From: Myxococcales bacterium
GTDB lineage: Bacteria > Myxococcota_A > Polyangia > Nannocystales > Nannocystaceae
Length of the DNA stretch: 64,000 bases
Direction: 5' to 3'
Assembly (NCBI GenBank): GCA_020633335.1
Contig: JACKDU010000004.1
Span: 372,001 to 436,000 of the forward strand
The notes beneath the pieces were generated by a model, which saw only the letters and a list, made by a program, of their open reading frames with translations, made no database searches and was not told the origin of the DNA. A program made the translations under genes and the position numbers. Position 1 is the first letter of the stretch, and the number at the start of each line of letters is the position of its first letter. Positions 41,881-51,271 of the stretch are shown in pieces.

Positions 41881-42516
41881 GGACTTCGGTTGGGTTTGAG
41901 AGTGGTGGGGGGCTGACGTGGTTCGAAGTCCACGAGGAGGGACGGCGAAGGCTTGCTCGCAGGGCGCGGAGGAGGGGGCTCGACGCTCAGACATTCCTCG
42001 ACCGCCCGCCGACTTCGTCGGCGTGCGGCCTGCGGGACTCGCGTCGACCCCCCTCCTCCGCGTAGCGGCGCTGCCACCTTCGAGGGTTGAGAGCCGCATT
42101 CGGGCGCTGGCGTGAAGGCGTGGCGCGAGCAGACTCTGCGGGTTGAACAGACTTCGGAGGCCCGGTCCCACCCGCCACCTTCGGCGGCGTCTGGACCCGG
42201 GGTCCTGCGCAGGAAGCTGGTGCTGACCTCGAAGGCGCTCGCGTCTGGCTTACTCCGTCCGGCCAACTTGGTCTGCGCGGGAGGCTCGCACACCACGTCA
42301 GCCCGACTCCGTCGGCAACCTGGTCTGTGCGGGGTCGTGCGCGGGAGGCTGTCGCTCGCGTTCGGCTGACTCCGTCGGCCCCGGCCCAACCGCCACCTTC
42401 GGCGTCTGGACCCAGGATCCTTCGCGCGATGCCATCGGTGACCTTGAAGGCGCTCACGGTCGACTGCGCCAGGTCGTGCACGGGAGGCACTTCGCCCCGC
42501 GCACACCCGCTCCCCC
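41881..42516. repeat. Gene-free patch of degenerate repeats
   Basis: 636 bases with no supportable gene. The element GCCACCTTCG recurs at 42073, 42174 and 42392, and the last two copies extend into a shared ~75-base unit (GTCTGGACCC, then TGACCT-GAAGGCGCTC). A second family with CTCCGTCGG, CTGGTCTGYGCGGG and GCGGGAGGC recurs at about 42255-42380. Units are roughly 200 bases apart and diverged. It may be a remnant of a tandem duplication, perhaps once coding, or a non-coding repeat family. Confidence 0.55.
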
Positions 42517-43437
42517 TCAGGGCAAGACCGTGAAGAGGCTGTCCCGCAGCTCGACGATCAGCTCGCCCCCCGCGAACTCCCCCGCGTCAAAGCTCTGCAC
42601 CACGACCCGGCTCGCGCTGACATGAAGCCCCTCGCCCGCGACGCCGAGGCCGAGGCCGCGGAGCTCGGCGAGGTCGAGGCGGAAGGAGCCGCTGTCCGGG
42701 ACCACGCAGGTCACCTCGTCCCCGGAGGGCTCGGAGCCGACGTAGGCGGCGAGGCGGAGGACCAGCGGGCTCCGCGAGGAGCCGCCCCAGGTCACCTCGA
42801 CGATCCCCGGATCGAGGCCGAGGCGGCTCTCGAGATCGAGCGCGGGCGGCAGGCGGGTCTCGAGGGTCGTCGGCGGGATCTCCTCGTCGCCCGAGCCCTC
42901 GATCTCGATCGTCAGCGGCGCGCGCTCGCCGAGGACGACCACCGAGGGGAGGTACTCGCTGACCTGCTCGTACTCGACGCCGGCCATGTAGGGCAGGAGA
43001 TCGGGGAGGAGGACGAGCGGGACATCGACGTCGTGGTCGCCGAGCCGGAGGTGGAGGTTGCCGGCGTCGACGAGGACCAGCTCGCGCTCGCCGGCCGGCG
43101 GCCGCTCGCCGAAGTCGACGCCGTCGAGGGTGTCGCTGGCGACGCAGGTCCCGAGCTCGACCCGCTCGTGGGCGAGGGGCACGAGGCCGAGGCGACCGCG
43201 GACGAAGTCGTCGTCGAGGCCGCGGTAGTGGACGAAGCTCGCGCGGACGTCGAGCTGCGGCAGCGCCCCGAGGGGATCGGCGTCGGGCTGGACGATCACG
43301 TGGACCCGCGCCAGGCGGGCGACCCCAACCTCGTCGACCTCCGCTCGCTCGACCTCGTCGACCGGGGAGCACGCCAGGACGGCGAGGCCGATCCCGAGCC
43401 CAACCAAGGACCCGCGGGCTGCGAACACGGAGGCCAC
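42517..43437 (-). CDS. Lipoprotein of unknown function
   Basis: 306 residues from a GTG, with alternative GTG/TTG starts close by. VASVFAARGSLVGLGIGLAV leads to the lipobox LAC. The mature part is beta-rich (LARVHVIVQPDADPLGALPQ, LTIEIEGSGDEEIPPTTLET, VTWGGSSRSPLVLRLAAYVG), has a strongly acidic composition and two Cys (GTCVAS and VTCVVP) that may pair. No family recognised. Confidence 0.75.
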   Translation of the reverse strand: MASVFAARGSLVGLGIGLAVLACSPVDEVERAEVDEVGVARLARVHVIVQPDADPLGALPQLDVRASFVHYRGLDDDFVRGRLGLVPLAHERVELGTCVASDTLDGVDFGERPPAGERELVLVDAGNLHLRLGDHDVDVPLVLLPDLLPYMAGVEYEQVSEYLPSVVVLGERAPLTIEIEGSGDEEIPPTTLETRLPPALDLESRLGLDPGIVEVTWGGSSRSPLVLRLAAYVGSEPSGDEVTCVVPDSGSFRLDLAELRGLGLGVAGEGLHVSASRVVVQSFDAGEFAGGELIVELRDSLFTVLP

Positions 43438-43634
43438 GGGCAAGGTTTACCGCGCACGCCGGGCCCTGTCACCAAAGGGACCGCGACGCTCGGGTGCCCC
43501 GCGGGAGGCCGCCCGTGAGGGTCCTGCGAGTGCGGGCGCGCGAGGGACGCCCGCCGCGTCGAGCCGCGAGGTCACTCACAGCCGGTCGGCCGCGCTCTTT
43601 TCCAGGGTGGGCTCATGGAGCACACTCCCGCGAC

Positions 43635-44705
43635 ATGAGCCCCGACGATCGCCTCCTCGGCGTCCGCCCCTTCCGCGTCGCCGACGACGGCCGCACCCTC
43701 CACCTCCTCGACCAGCGCGCGCTGCCGACCGAGGAGCGGTGGCTCGAGCTCCGGGAGATCGAGCCGCTCGCCCAGGCGATCGAGACCCTGGCGGTCCGCG
43801 GCGCCCCCGCGATCGCCTGCGTCGCCGCCCTCGGCCTGGCGATCGCTGCCAGGGGCTGGGGCGACGACCCGATCGCGCTCCGCCGCCAGGTCTCGGCCGC
43901 GCTCGATCGCCTCGCCCACACCCGGCCGACCGCGGTCAACCTCTTCGTCGCCCTCCGCGAGCTCGCCGACGCGCTCGCCTCGCTGCCGGCCGACGCCGAC
44001 GCCGGGCAGATCCGGGCGCGCCTCCGCGAGGTCGCCGATCAGCACGTCGCCCGCGAGCTGGCGAGCTGCCTGGCGATGGCCGAGCACGGCGCGCCCCTCC
44101 TCCCGGACGCGGGCGGGGTGCTCACCCACTGCAACACCGGCGCCCTGGCGACCGCCGGGGTCGGCACCGCCCTCGGGGTGATCCGCCGGGCCCACGCGCT
44201 CGGCAAGCGGATCCGGGTCTTCGCCGACGAGACCCGGCCGGTGCTCCAGGGCGCGCGCCTGACCGCCTGGGAGCTCCACCGCGACGGGATCCCGGTCGAG
44301 GTGATCGCCGACAACATGGCCGGCTTCCTGATGGCCCGCGGCGAGGTCCAGGCGGCGATCGTCGGCGCCGATCGGATCGCCGCCAACGGCGACGTCGCCA
44401 ACAAGATCGGCACCTACACGGTCGCGGTGCTCTGCCACCACCACCGGATCCCCTTCTACGTCGCCGCCCCCTGGACGACGATCGATCCGGCGATCGCGGC
44501 CGGCGCGGCGATCCCGATCGAAGAGCGCGACCACCTCGAGATCCACGTCCACGGCGGGCGGCGGATGACGCCGCTGGGCGTCGGCGCGCGCAACCCGGCC
44601 TTTGACGTCACCCCGGCGGCGCTGATCACCGGCTACGTCACCGAGCGCGGGGTCTTCGACGCCGAGGGGCTGCGCCGGGCGATCGCCGGCGGCGCGGCCC
44701 GCTGA
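43635..44705 (+). CDS. mtnA: S-methyl-5-thioribose-1-phosphate isomerase
   Basis: 356 residues, the family length. The eIF2B-like fold has the catalytic Cys in THCNTGALATAG (C166) and Asp in GADRIAANGDVANKIGTY (D246), plus AVRGAPAIACVAALGLAIAA and the substrate loop FYVAAPWTTIDPAI. It converts 5-methylthioribose-1-phosphate to the ribulose form in the methionine salvage pathway. No other mtn genes are nearby. The start is at MSPDDRLLGVRPFRVADDGR; a longer upstream frame is Arg/Pro-rich and not conserved-looking. Confidence 0.94.
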   Translation: MSPDDRLLGVRPFRVADDGRTLHLLDQRALPTEERWLELREIEPLAQAIETLAVRGAPAIACVAALGLAIAARGWGDDPIALRRQVSAALDRLAHTRPTAVNLFVALRELADALASLPADADAGQIRARLREVADQHVARELASCLAMAEHGAPLLPDAGGVLTHCNTGALATAGVGTALGVIRRAHALGKRIRVFADETRPVLQGARLTAWELHRDGIPVEVIADNMAGFLMARGEVQAAIVGADRIAANGDVANKIGTYTVAVLCHHHRIPFYVAAPWTTIDPAIAAGAAIPIEERDHLEIHVHGGRRMTPLGVGARNPAFDVTPAALITGYVTERGVFDAEGLRRAIAGGAAR

Positions 44706-44740
44706 TCGAGGGCGCCCCGCGAGGGGCTATCATCGCCCCC

Positions 44741-45475
44741 ATGCCCCTCCCCGGCTGGCCCCTCCCCCGCTGGCCGCTCGCGCTCGTCGCCGCGGCCCTC
44801 GCCTGCCCGGTGGTCGGCGACGGCGAGCCCGCCAGCGAGGCGCGGACGATCGAGGAGGCGATCGACGCGATCGAGGTCTTTGACGCGATCGCCGTCGACG
44901 TCACGCTCGACGCCGGAGCCGGCGAGGCGACCGCGATCGAGGTGAGCGCGGACCAGAACCTCCTGGGGCTGGTGGCGACCGAGCTCCACTCCGAGAGCGT
45001 CCTCAGCCTGGCGATGTGGCCGACGGTCGAGAGCCGGCCGAAGACGCCGGTGCACGCGGCGGTCACCACCCGCGCGCTCGCCCGGGTCTTCGCCACCCAC
45101 ACCTCGGTCGTGGCGATCGACGGGGTCGACGCCCCGAGCTTCGAGCTCAAGGGGCGCGGCGACGCGACCCTCCGCGCGAGCGGCAGCGCGAGCGAGGCGA
45201 GCGTCGACGCCGGCGACCGGGCGACGGTCGAGCTCGTCGGCGCGTTCGAGGTGCTCACGCTACGATCGAGCGGCGCCGGTCACCTCGTGGTGGGCGATGC
45301 GGCCGCGCTCGACCTCGTCGTCGACCTCGGGAGCAGCGAGGACGTCCGGGCCTGCGCGACGGGGACGGTGAGCGGGACCCTTCATGGAGCGGGCTCCTTG
45401 ATCCTGACCTGTACGCCAGGTTCACTCGATGTCGAGGTCAACGGCGAGGGCGAGGTCATCGTCGAGCCACCCTAG
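44741..45475 (+). CDS. DUF2807 (GIN-domain) secreted protein
   Basis: 244 residues. The signal peptide is WPLALVAAALACPVVG; the Cys is not in an ideal lipobox. The mature protein opens with the hallmark FDAIAVDVTLDAGAGEATAI and EVSADQNLLGLVATEL, then right-handed beta-solenoid steps with the alternating Ser/Gly/Ala pattern of GIN domains (LKGRGDATLRASGSASEASV, LRSSGAGHLVVGDAAALDLV). Such domains are putative autotransporter-adhesin heads. A single disulfide (ACATGT and LTCTPG) is likely. Confidence 0.82.
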   Translation: MPLPGWPLPRWPLALVAAALACPVVGDGEPASEARTIEEAIDAIEVFDAIAVDVTLDAGAGEATAIEVSADQNLLGLVATELHSESVLSLAMWPTVESRPKTPVHAAVTTRALARVFATHTSVVAIDGVDAPSFELKGRGDATLRASGSASEASVDAGDRATVELVGAFEVLTLRSSGAGHLVVGDAAALDLVVDLGSSEDVRACATGTVSGTLHGAGSLILTCTPGSLDVEVNGEGEVIVEPP

Positions 45476-45608
45476 GCCCGGCCGGCGATCCGGCCGGCGG
45501 GCCACCCCTCGTCCCGCCGGCCGACCGCGCGATCGCGGGCCGATCGCGTGACTCCCCGTGATCATTGGCGATTTCCCGGGGCACGCGAGGCGCATTCCCG
45601 ACCCGGCG

Positions 45609-46673
45609 ATGGCATCCACCAAGTCCTCAAAGAACAGCACCTCAACCTCCGGCCCGAGCGGCGACGTCAAGGCGATCATCGGCAAGGCGATCGACACGAT
45701 CGTCCAGCGCTTCGGCAAGGGGGCGATCATGGCCCTCGGCGGCGACCCGCGGCCGATCGCCGCGCTCGACACGGTCTCGACCGGCTCCCTCAACCTCGAC
45801 CGCGCCCTCGGGATCGGCGGCCTCCCGCGCGGGCGGATCGTCGAGATCTACGGCCCCGAGTCGTCGGGCAAGACCACCCTCACCCTCCACGCGATCGCCG
45901 AGGCCCAGCGCCTGGGCCTCGTCTGCGCCTTCGTCGACGCCGAGCACGCGCTCGACGCGAAGTACGCCAAGCAGCTCGGCGTCTGCCTCGACGACCTCCT
46001 GATCGCCCAGCCCGACTACGGCGAGCAGGCGCTCGAGATCGTCGACACCCTCGCGCGCACCGGGACGATCGGCATGATCGTCGTCGACTCGGTCGCCGCC
46101 CTGATCCCGCGGGCCGAGCTCGAGGGCGACATGGGCGACCAGCACCTCGGCCTCCAGGCCCGCCTGATGAGCCAGGCGATGCGCAAGGTCGCCGGGATCG
46201 CCCACCAGACCAACACCCTCGTGGTCTTCATCAACCAGCTCCGCCACAAGATCGGCGTCACCTTCGGCTCGCCGGAGACGACCACCGGCGGCAACGCGCT
46301 CAAGTACTTCGCCAGCGTCCGCCTCGACATCCGCCGGATCGCCACGGTCAAGGAGAGCGAGACCGCGGTCGCGGCCCGGGCGCGGGTGAAGGTCGTGAAG
46401 AACAAGTGCGCCCCGCCCTTCGCCCTCGCGGAGTTCGAGATCGCCTTCGGCCGGGGGATCGACCGCGAAGCCGAGATCCTCGACTGGGCCCTCGCGGCGG
46501 GGGAGATCTCCAAATCCGGGAGCTGGTACGGCTGCGGCGATCAGCGGATCGGCCAGGGCCGGGCGGCCGCCCTCGAGTGGCTCCGTTCGACGCCGACGGA
46601 GCGTGACCGCCTCCTCGCGGCCGCGATCGGATCCCCCGGTGAGGTCGAGATCGCCGCCGACGAGGCCGCCTGA
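45609..46673 (+). CDS. recA: Recombinase A
   Basis: 354 residues. Walker A is GPESSGKTT (82-90), Walker B VVDSVAALIP, the L2 region MRKVAGIAHQTNTLVVFINQ and the C-terminal AFGRGIDREAEILD. It forms the DNA-strand-exchange filament and the SOS co-protease. The N-terminus has a Ser/Thr/Lys-rich extension and the C-terminus lacks the long acidic tail of E. coli RecA. No recX follows and no lexA is near; I see no classical SOS box. Followed by two strong hairpins. Confidence 0.96.
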   Translation: MASTKSSKNSTSTSGPSGDVKAIIGKAIDTIVQRFGKGAIMALGGDPRPIAALDTVSTGSLNLDRALGIGGLPRGRIVEIYGPESSGKTTLTLHAIAEAQRLGLVCAFVDAEHALDAKYAKQLGVCLDDLLIAQPDYGEQALEIVDTLARTGTIGMIVVDSVAALIPRAELEGDMGDQHLGLQARLMSQAMRKVAGIAHQTNTLVVFINQLRHKIGVTFGSPETTTGGNALKYFASVRLDIRRIATVKESETAVAARARVKVVKNKCAPPFALAEFEIAFGRGIDREAEILDWALAAGEISKSGSWYGCGDQRIGQGRAAALEWLRSTPTERDRLLAAAIGSPGEVEIAADEAA

Positions 46674-46693
46674 GGCGGCCAATTCGGCCGCCT
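46673..46693 (+). terminator. Hairpin directly after recA
   Basis: AGGCGGCC-AATTC-GGCCGCCT, an 8-bp perfect stem whose first base is the last base of the recA stop codon. Confidence 0.65.
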
Positions 46694-46842
46694 GCGGGCG
46701 CTCGAGCCGATCGCCGACATCTCGTCCGCCGGTGACGTGACGTCAGGGCCTCGGCGATCCGGCCTACTCCCGGCGTGCAGACCTCGCCGGGTCGGAAGAC
46801 CCCAGCCCCCGCCGCAAACGAGCGGACGTCTCCGCCGAAAGA

Positions 46843-46874
46843 GATGAGGGCCGGCGCCCCCGCCGGCCCTCATC
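46843..46874. terminator. Strong bidirectional hairpin
   Basis: GATGAGGGCCGGCG and CGCCGGCCCTCATC pair over 14 perfect base pairs around CCCC. It lies 21 bases beyond the stop of the minus-strand VCBS gene and ends the recA side too. Confidence 0.8.
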
Positions 46875-46895
46875 CTGGGCGAGCCCCTTCGGACC

Positions 46896-48908
46896 CTAGC
46901 GACGCCGGCGGCGGAGGCCGAGGAGGCCGAGGAGCGCCAGGCCGGTGAGGGCCCCGTTGCTCGGGTTCGAGGCCCGGCAGCCGCAGCCGTCGTCGTCGAG
47001 CATGAAGCCGGCGGTCGCGGTCGCCGAGTCCGAGTCGGTCGCCGTCGCGGTCGCCGTCATCGAGTCGCTCGCCGACGCCGAGTCGGTCGCGGTCGCCGAC
47101 GCGGTCGCGGTCGCCGACGCCGAGTCGGTCGCCGTCGCCGACGCGGTCGCCGTCATCGAGTCCGACTCGGTCGCGCTCGCGCTCGCGGTCGCCGACGCCG
47201 AGTCGGTCATGGTCGCGGTCGCCGTCATCGAGTCGGTCGCCGTCATCGAGTCGGTCGCCGTCATCGAGTCGGTGCTCGAGTCGGTGTTCGAGTCGGTCGC
47301 GTTCGGATCGATGATCTCCTGCTCCATCACCTCGGTGCAGATCCGGTTGCCGGCCGCGTCCTCGGCGCAGAGCCGGTACTTGATCTTCTTCGCGTCCGGG
47401 ACCTCGAACATCCCGCGCCAGAGGTACTCACCGTACCAGCCGAGCGGCTCCTCGCTCGGCATCGTCTCGATGTCGTCGTCGTTGAGCGCGTACTCGAAGA
47501 CCACCTCGTTCCAGTCGTGATCCTTGCTCGGGCTCTTGTTGTCGTGGACGCGGGCGTGGATGTCGATCATCTGACCGATCTCCCAGGTCCCCTCGAACAC
47601 GTGGTTTTGGATCACCGGCTGCGCGGTGTCGACCGCCGCCTCGTCGCCGAGGAAGACCCGGTTGCGGAAGGAGTTCTCACCCTCGGCGATCGCCACGTCG
47701 ATCTTGTGATCGCCGTTGAAGTCGGCGACCGCGAGCGCGTAGGTGCCGTCGGTGATCAGGCCGCCCCAGGGGTTGTTGTCCCCCTTGAAGGAGCCGCCCA
47801 CGTTGGTCATCACCCGGTCCTTGAAGTCCGAGAAGGCGCCGAGGATGAGGTCGGGCTTGCGGTCCGAGTTGACGTCGAGGAAGGCCGCCATGTAGTCGAA
47901 CGAGAGCGCGTTCTCGAGGGGCGGCCAGTAGGTCGCGGTCTCGTCGTTGAAGGAGCCGTCCTGGGCGTTGATCAGGACCCGGTTGCGGAAGCCCTCGCCG
48001 CCGCCGTCGCCGTCCTGGAGGGTGACCAGGTCGACGAAGTTGTCGCCGTTGAGGTCCATCACCTCGAAGTCGACGCTCCCCGGCTTCTGCGGGAAGTTGC
48101 CGGGGGTCGCGTTCGAGAAGGTCCCGGTGCCGTCGTTCTGGAAGAGGAAGCCGCCGGGGCACGAGCGGCAGGAGATCGCGATGTCGAGGTCCCAGTCGTT
48201 GTCGTAGTCGAGGAACTCGAGCTCCCACGACCAGTTGACGGCGTTGCCCGGCATCTGCTGCTCAGTGACGTCGGTGAAGACGCCGCCGCCGTCGTTGAGC
48301 CAGAGTCGGGTGCGGCCGCCGGGGGAGTTGAAGAAGCCGACCGGCGCCGGCCCCCAGTCGGTGAGGACGACGTCGAGGTCGCCGTCGTTGTCGACGTCCG
48401 CGACCTCGAAGTCACCGACGCTGGCGATGACGTCCGGGATGTTGGTGTCGGACGCCTCGGTGAAGACGCCGCCGCCCTCGTTGACGTAGTAGCGGCTCTT
48501 GGTCTGCCAGGTCGTCCCGACCAGGATGTCGAGGTCGCCGTCGTTGTCGAAGTCGTAGGCCTTGATCACCCGCGCGGTGTCGACCGTGGTCTGCATCGGG
48601 TCGTTGATGTCGGGGCCGAAGATCTCGAAGCTCTTGTCCTCGAAGTTCATCCCGCCGTTGTTGATGAAGGCCTGGTTGGCGAGGATCGAGTCCGGCGTGC
48701 CCGCCTGGTAGCCGCCGACGTTGGCGAAGAGGATGTCGACCCAGCCGTCCTCGTTGATGTCGGCGAGCTCGACCTTGGTCGACCAGCGGCCGGGCGGCGG
48801 ATCGTTGAAGGTCGCGCCTGGCGCCTGAACCCAGGGCGTGGCCGATGCGGCGGCGGGGAGCAGGAGAAGCGCAAGCGTAGAGGAAGAGAGGGCGACGAGT
48901 CGGCGCAT
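46896..48908 (-). CDS. VCBS-repeat protein with MYXO-CTERM sorting tail
   Basis: 670 residues, start at MRRLVALSSSTLALLLLPAA with cleavage near ASATPW. A beta-propeller is built of VCBS/FG-GAP repeats (ADINEDGWVDILFAN, DFDNDGDLDILVG, DVDNDGDLDVVLT, DYDNDWDLDIAIS, DLNGDNFVDLVTL, DFNGDHKIDVAIA) covering about residues 35-430. An Ig-like module follows, then a 95-residue Ser/Thr/Ala/Asp stalk. The C-terminal CGCRASNPSNGALTGLALLG ends in LRRRRR: Cys motif, hydrophobic helix and Arg cluster as in MYXO-CTERM proteins that are processed by a myxosortase and lipid-anchored on the surface. Expected to be a calcium-stabilised surface protein. Confidence 0.9.
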   Translation of the reverse strand: MRRLVALSSSTLALLLLPAAASATPWVQAPGATFNDPPPGRWSTKVELADINEDGWVDILFANVGGYQAGTPDSILANQAFINNGGMNFEDKSFEIFGPDINDPMQTTVDTARVIKAYDFDNDGDLDILVGTTWQTKSRYYVNEGGGVFTEASDTNIPDVIASVGDFEVADVDNDGDLDVVLTDWGPAPVGFFNSPGGRTRLWLNDGGGVFTDVTEQQMPGNAVNWSWELEFLDYDNDWDLDIAISCRSCPGGFLFQNDGTGTFSNATPGNFPQKPGSVDFEVMDLNGDNFVDLVTLQDGDGGGEGFRNRVLINAQDGSFNDETATYWPPLENALSFDYMAAFLDVNSDRKPDLILGAFSDFKDRVMTNVGGSFKGDNNPWGGLITDGTYALAVADFNGDHKIDVAIAEGENSFRNRVFLGDEAAVDTAQPVIQNHVFEGTWEIGQMIDIHARVHDNKSPSKDHDWNEVVFEYALNDDDIETMPSEEPLGWYGEYLWRGMFEVPDAKKIKYRLCAEDAAGNRICTEVMEQEIIDPNATDSNTDSSTDSMTATDSMTATDSMTATATMTDSASATASASATESDSMTATASATATDSASATATASATATDSASASDSMTATATATDSDSATATAGFMLDDDGCGCRASNPSNGALTGLALLGLLGLRRRRR
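47007..47300 (-). repeat. Coding repeat tract for the Ser/Thr/Ala/Asp stalk
   Basis: Imperfect 18-36 base units (GCCGACGCCGAGTCGGTCGC and variants on the plus strand) encode TDSMTA, TDSASATA and related steps. The protein-level pattern persists while third bases vary. Confidence 0.8.
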
Positions 48909-49403
48909 AGGCGACGCGTAGCACGACTCGTTTGCGCCATGCCAGCCGTCGCTCTCCCCCAGAGCGTGTCCGTGCGTGCCCGCACAGCCCCGAACGCCCT
49001 GGGGGATGGCGCCCTCCGACTTGAGGTCGAGGCACACCAGCGGACGCCGGCCTTCAAGAGCACCGCGAAAAGATCGCCCTCTCGGACCGCGAAGTGCCGG
49101 CCCAACTCGCCGATCTCGGGCCCTGAGGCTGGCAATTCATGACCATCGGCTTCTTTCGCAGCTGCACCGGTCTTCGGGTACAGCATGGTCTGTAGGCCAC
49201 CTTACACTCGCCTGCGCGCTGCGACGTTCCAATTCACGCAGACGTGTGCAATAAGTTGCCTCCGTTCTCGACCTCTCTCCACGTTCCACCGACGCAGCCG
49301 TGCTCGCCGAGCCCCAAAAGCCCGAGAAATTCGCCTCTCAGCGCGAACGCAGAGACCATCACAGCTGCACCCGTGACCTTCGATCCTCTCAGGAGTGACC
49401 ACG
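48909..49403. other. Divergent upstream region, VCBS gene / ompA-like gene
   Basis: 495 bases with no supportable gene; G/C falls noticeably near 49130-49400. A nested inverted repeat lies close to the VCBS side: TCCCCCAG (48955) with CTGGGGGA (48999) enclosing GTGCG/CGCAC (48972-48985). The right end must hold the ompA-like promoter and ends with AGGAG eight bases before its ATG; I could not assign -35/-10 elements. Confidence 0.5.
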
Positions 49404-51041
49404 ATGAAGAAGATTGGTGTTGGATTTGGCGCATCGCTGCTCGCAGGCCTCGTCGCCATGCCCCAGGCGCAAGCCCGGATCCCCGGGGTCCCGTACCCCG
49501 CGGCCTCCGTCGCAGCCCCGGGCGAAGAGGCTCCGAGCGCTGGCGCGCCGGCCAGCGAGGCCCCGGCCGCTGAGGCCCCGGCCCCGGCCAGCGAAGCCCC
49601 GGCGGGCGACGCAGGTGCCGGTGGTGACGCGGGCGCTTCCGCGGGTGGCTCCTTCAGCGTCGGCGGCGGCGCGGCTCCGGCCGCGTCCGGTGACGCGAGC
49701 GCGGATGCGGGCGCTGGCGCCGACAAGGGCAAGAAGAAGAAGAAGGGCTCCGACAGCGGCGAGAAGCCGATGCGCAAGTATCGGCCGACCAACAACATGT
49801 TCGAGCTCGGCATCTTCGGCGGCGTGATGTTCCCGTCCGACCGCCACGAGCTCTTCAACGCCCAGACGCAGCTGGACATGATGGACATGTTCTTCCAGGA
49901 GTACAAGAAGGTCGCTCCTGAGTTCGGCGCGCGCTTCGGCTACTACCCCTTCTCCTTCATCGGCGGCGAAATCGAGGGCGGCGTGATGCCGACCAAGACG
50001 GTCGTCACCGATGAGCGGGCGCTCCTCTTCAACTTCCGCGCCCACCTCGTCGGCCAGATCCCCTTCTGGCGGATCGTCCCCTTCATCGTCTGGGGCGGCG
50101 GCCTCATCGGCACCACCGGCGCGCTCGGCAACGACGTCGACGAGTCGACCCACTTCGGCGGCGGCGTGAAGTTCTTCATCAACGACCTGATGATGCTCCG
50201 CCTCGACATCCGCGACGTCGTCGCGGCCCGCTACCGCGTCGACGCCGGCGCGACCAACTACCCCGAGATCCTCCTCGGACTCTCCTTCACGCTCAACCGC
50301 AAGAAGAAGCTTGAGGAGCCCGACAAGGACTCGGACGGCGACGGCTTCCTCGACAGCGAGGACGCTTGCCCCTACACCCCGGGCATCGCCCCCGACGGCT
50401 GCCCCGAGAAGGACCGCGACGGCGACGGCTTCCTCGACAGCCAGGACGCCTGCCCCGACACGCCGGGCATCGCTCCGGACGGCTGCCCCGAGAAGGACCG
50501 CGACGGCGACGGCATCCTCGACAGCCAGGACAAGTGCCCCGACACGCCGGGCGTCCCGCCCGATGGCTGCCCGATCCCGGACACCGACGGCGACGGCATC
50601 CTCGACCCGAACGACAAGTGCGTCACCGAGCCGGAGACCCGCAACGGCTACGAGGACGAGGACGGCTGCCCCGACGAGATCCCGGAGCAGGTCAACCAGT
50701 TCACGGGCGTCATCCGCGGCATCTACTTCGACCTCAACAAGGACACCATCAAGCCGAAGTCGAAGCCGGTCCTCGACCGCGCGGTCGACGTGCTCAAGGA
50801 GTTCCCGTCGATCAACATCGAGATCAGCGGTCACACCGACTCGACCGGCTCCTACGAGTACAACAAGGACCTCTCGCAGCGCCGCGCCAACTCGGTCAAG
50901 CGCTACCTCAACGAGGCCGGGATCGAGGACGGTCGGATCACCACCCGCGGCGCGGGTCCGGACGAGCCGATCGACACCAACAAGACCGCGGCTGGCCGCG
51001 CGAAGAACCGCCGCATCGAGTTCACGATCCTCGTGCAGTAG
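49404..51041 (+). CDS. OmpA-family protein with TSP3 repeats
   Basis: 545 residues; AGGAG precedes the ATG. The signal peptide is MKKIGVGFGASLLAGLVAMP. An Ala/Pro/Glu low-complexity linker (about 30-115) ends in a Lys cluster. A beta-barrel-like region (120-295; ELGIFGGVMFPSDRHELFNA) is followed by four thrombospondin-3 calcium repeats (DRDGDGFLDSQDACPDTPGI and relatives). The OmpA-C domain contains FDLNKDTIKPKSKPVLDRAV, EISGHTDSTGS and RGAGPDEPIDTN, binding peptidoglycan. It is a major outer-membrane/peptidoglycan link; codon use and isolation suggest high expression. A strong hairpin follows. Confidence 0.93.
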   Translation: MKKIGVGFGASLLAGLVAMPQAQARIPGVPYPAASVAAPGEEAPSAGAPASEAPAAEAPAPASEAPAGDAGAGGDAGASAGGSFSVGGGAAPAASGDASADAGAGADKGKKKKKGSDSGEKPMRKYRPTNNMFELGIFGGVMFPSDRHELFNAQTQLDMMDMFFQEYKKVAPEFGARFGYYPFSFIGGEIEGGVMPTKTVVTDERALLFNFRAHLVGQIPFWRIVPFIVWGGGLIGTTGALGNDVDESTHFGGGVKFFINDLMMLRLDIRDVVAARYRVDAGATNYPEILLGLSFTLNRKKKLEEPDKDSDGDGFLDSEDACPYTPGIAPDGCPEKDRDGDGFLDSQDACPDTPGIAPDGCPEKDRDGDGILDSQDKCPDTPGVPPDGCPIPDTDGDGILDPNDKCVTEPETRNGYEDEDGCPDEIPEQVNQFTGVIRGIYFDLNKDTIKPKSKPVLDRAVDVLKEFPSINIEISGHTDSTGSYEYNKDLSQRRANSVKRYLNEAGIEDGRITTRGAGPDEPIDTNKTAAGRAKNRRIEFTILVQ

Positions 51042-51074
51042 CCACTGCCCGAAGATCCGCTCGATGGGCGGACG

Positions 51075-51110
51075 GCGACCCGCTCCCCGCGACCTGCGGG
51101 GGCGGGTCGC
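51075..51110 (+). terminator. Stem-loop after the ompA-like gene
   Basis: GCGACCCGC pairs with GCGGGTCGC, extended by CCCC/GGGG across one bulged T; TTTCT follows shortly after. Located 33 bases past the stop. Confidence 0.7.
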
Positions 51111-51271
51111 GCCCGTTTCTGGGGCCGGAGTCGCGCATCCCCCGGCGCCGCCGGTGGCGCTGGCGCGCGCTCGCCAGCGCGCAAGCGGCCGCATGCGCCG
51201 CTCTCTTGTTCCGCCCGCGACCTTTCGGCTAGCCTCGGCGGCGAGCGGTCACCGGCCGCGGAGAAGAGCCC

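Noticed and set aside
45476..45608. LexA/SOS box upstream of recA
   Set aside because: No sequence of a known SOS-box form could be recognised; stating one would be a guess.
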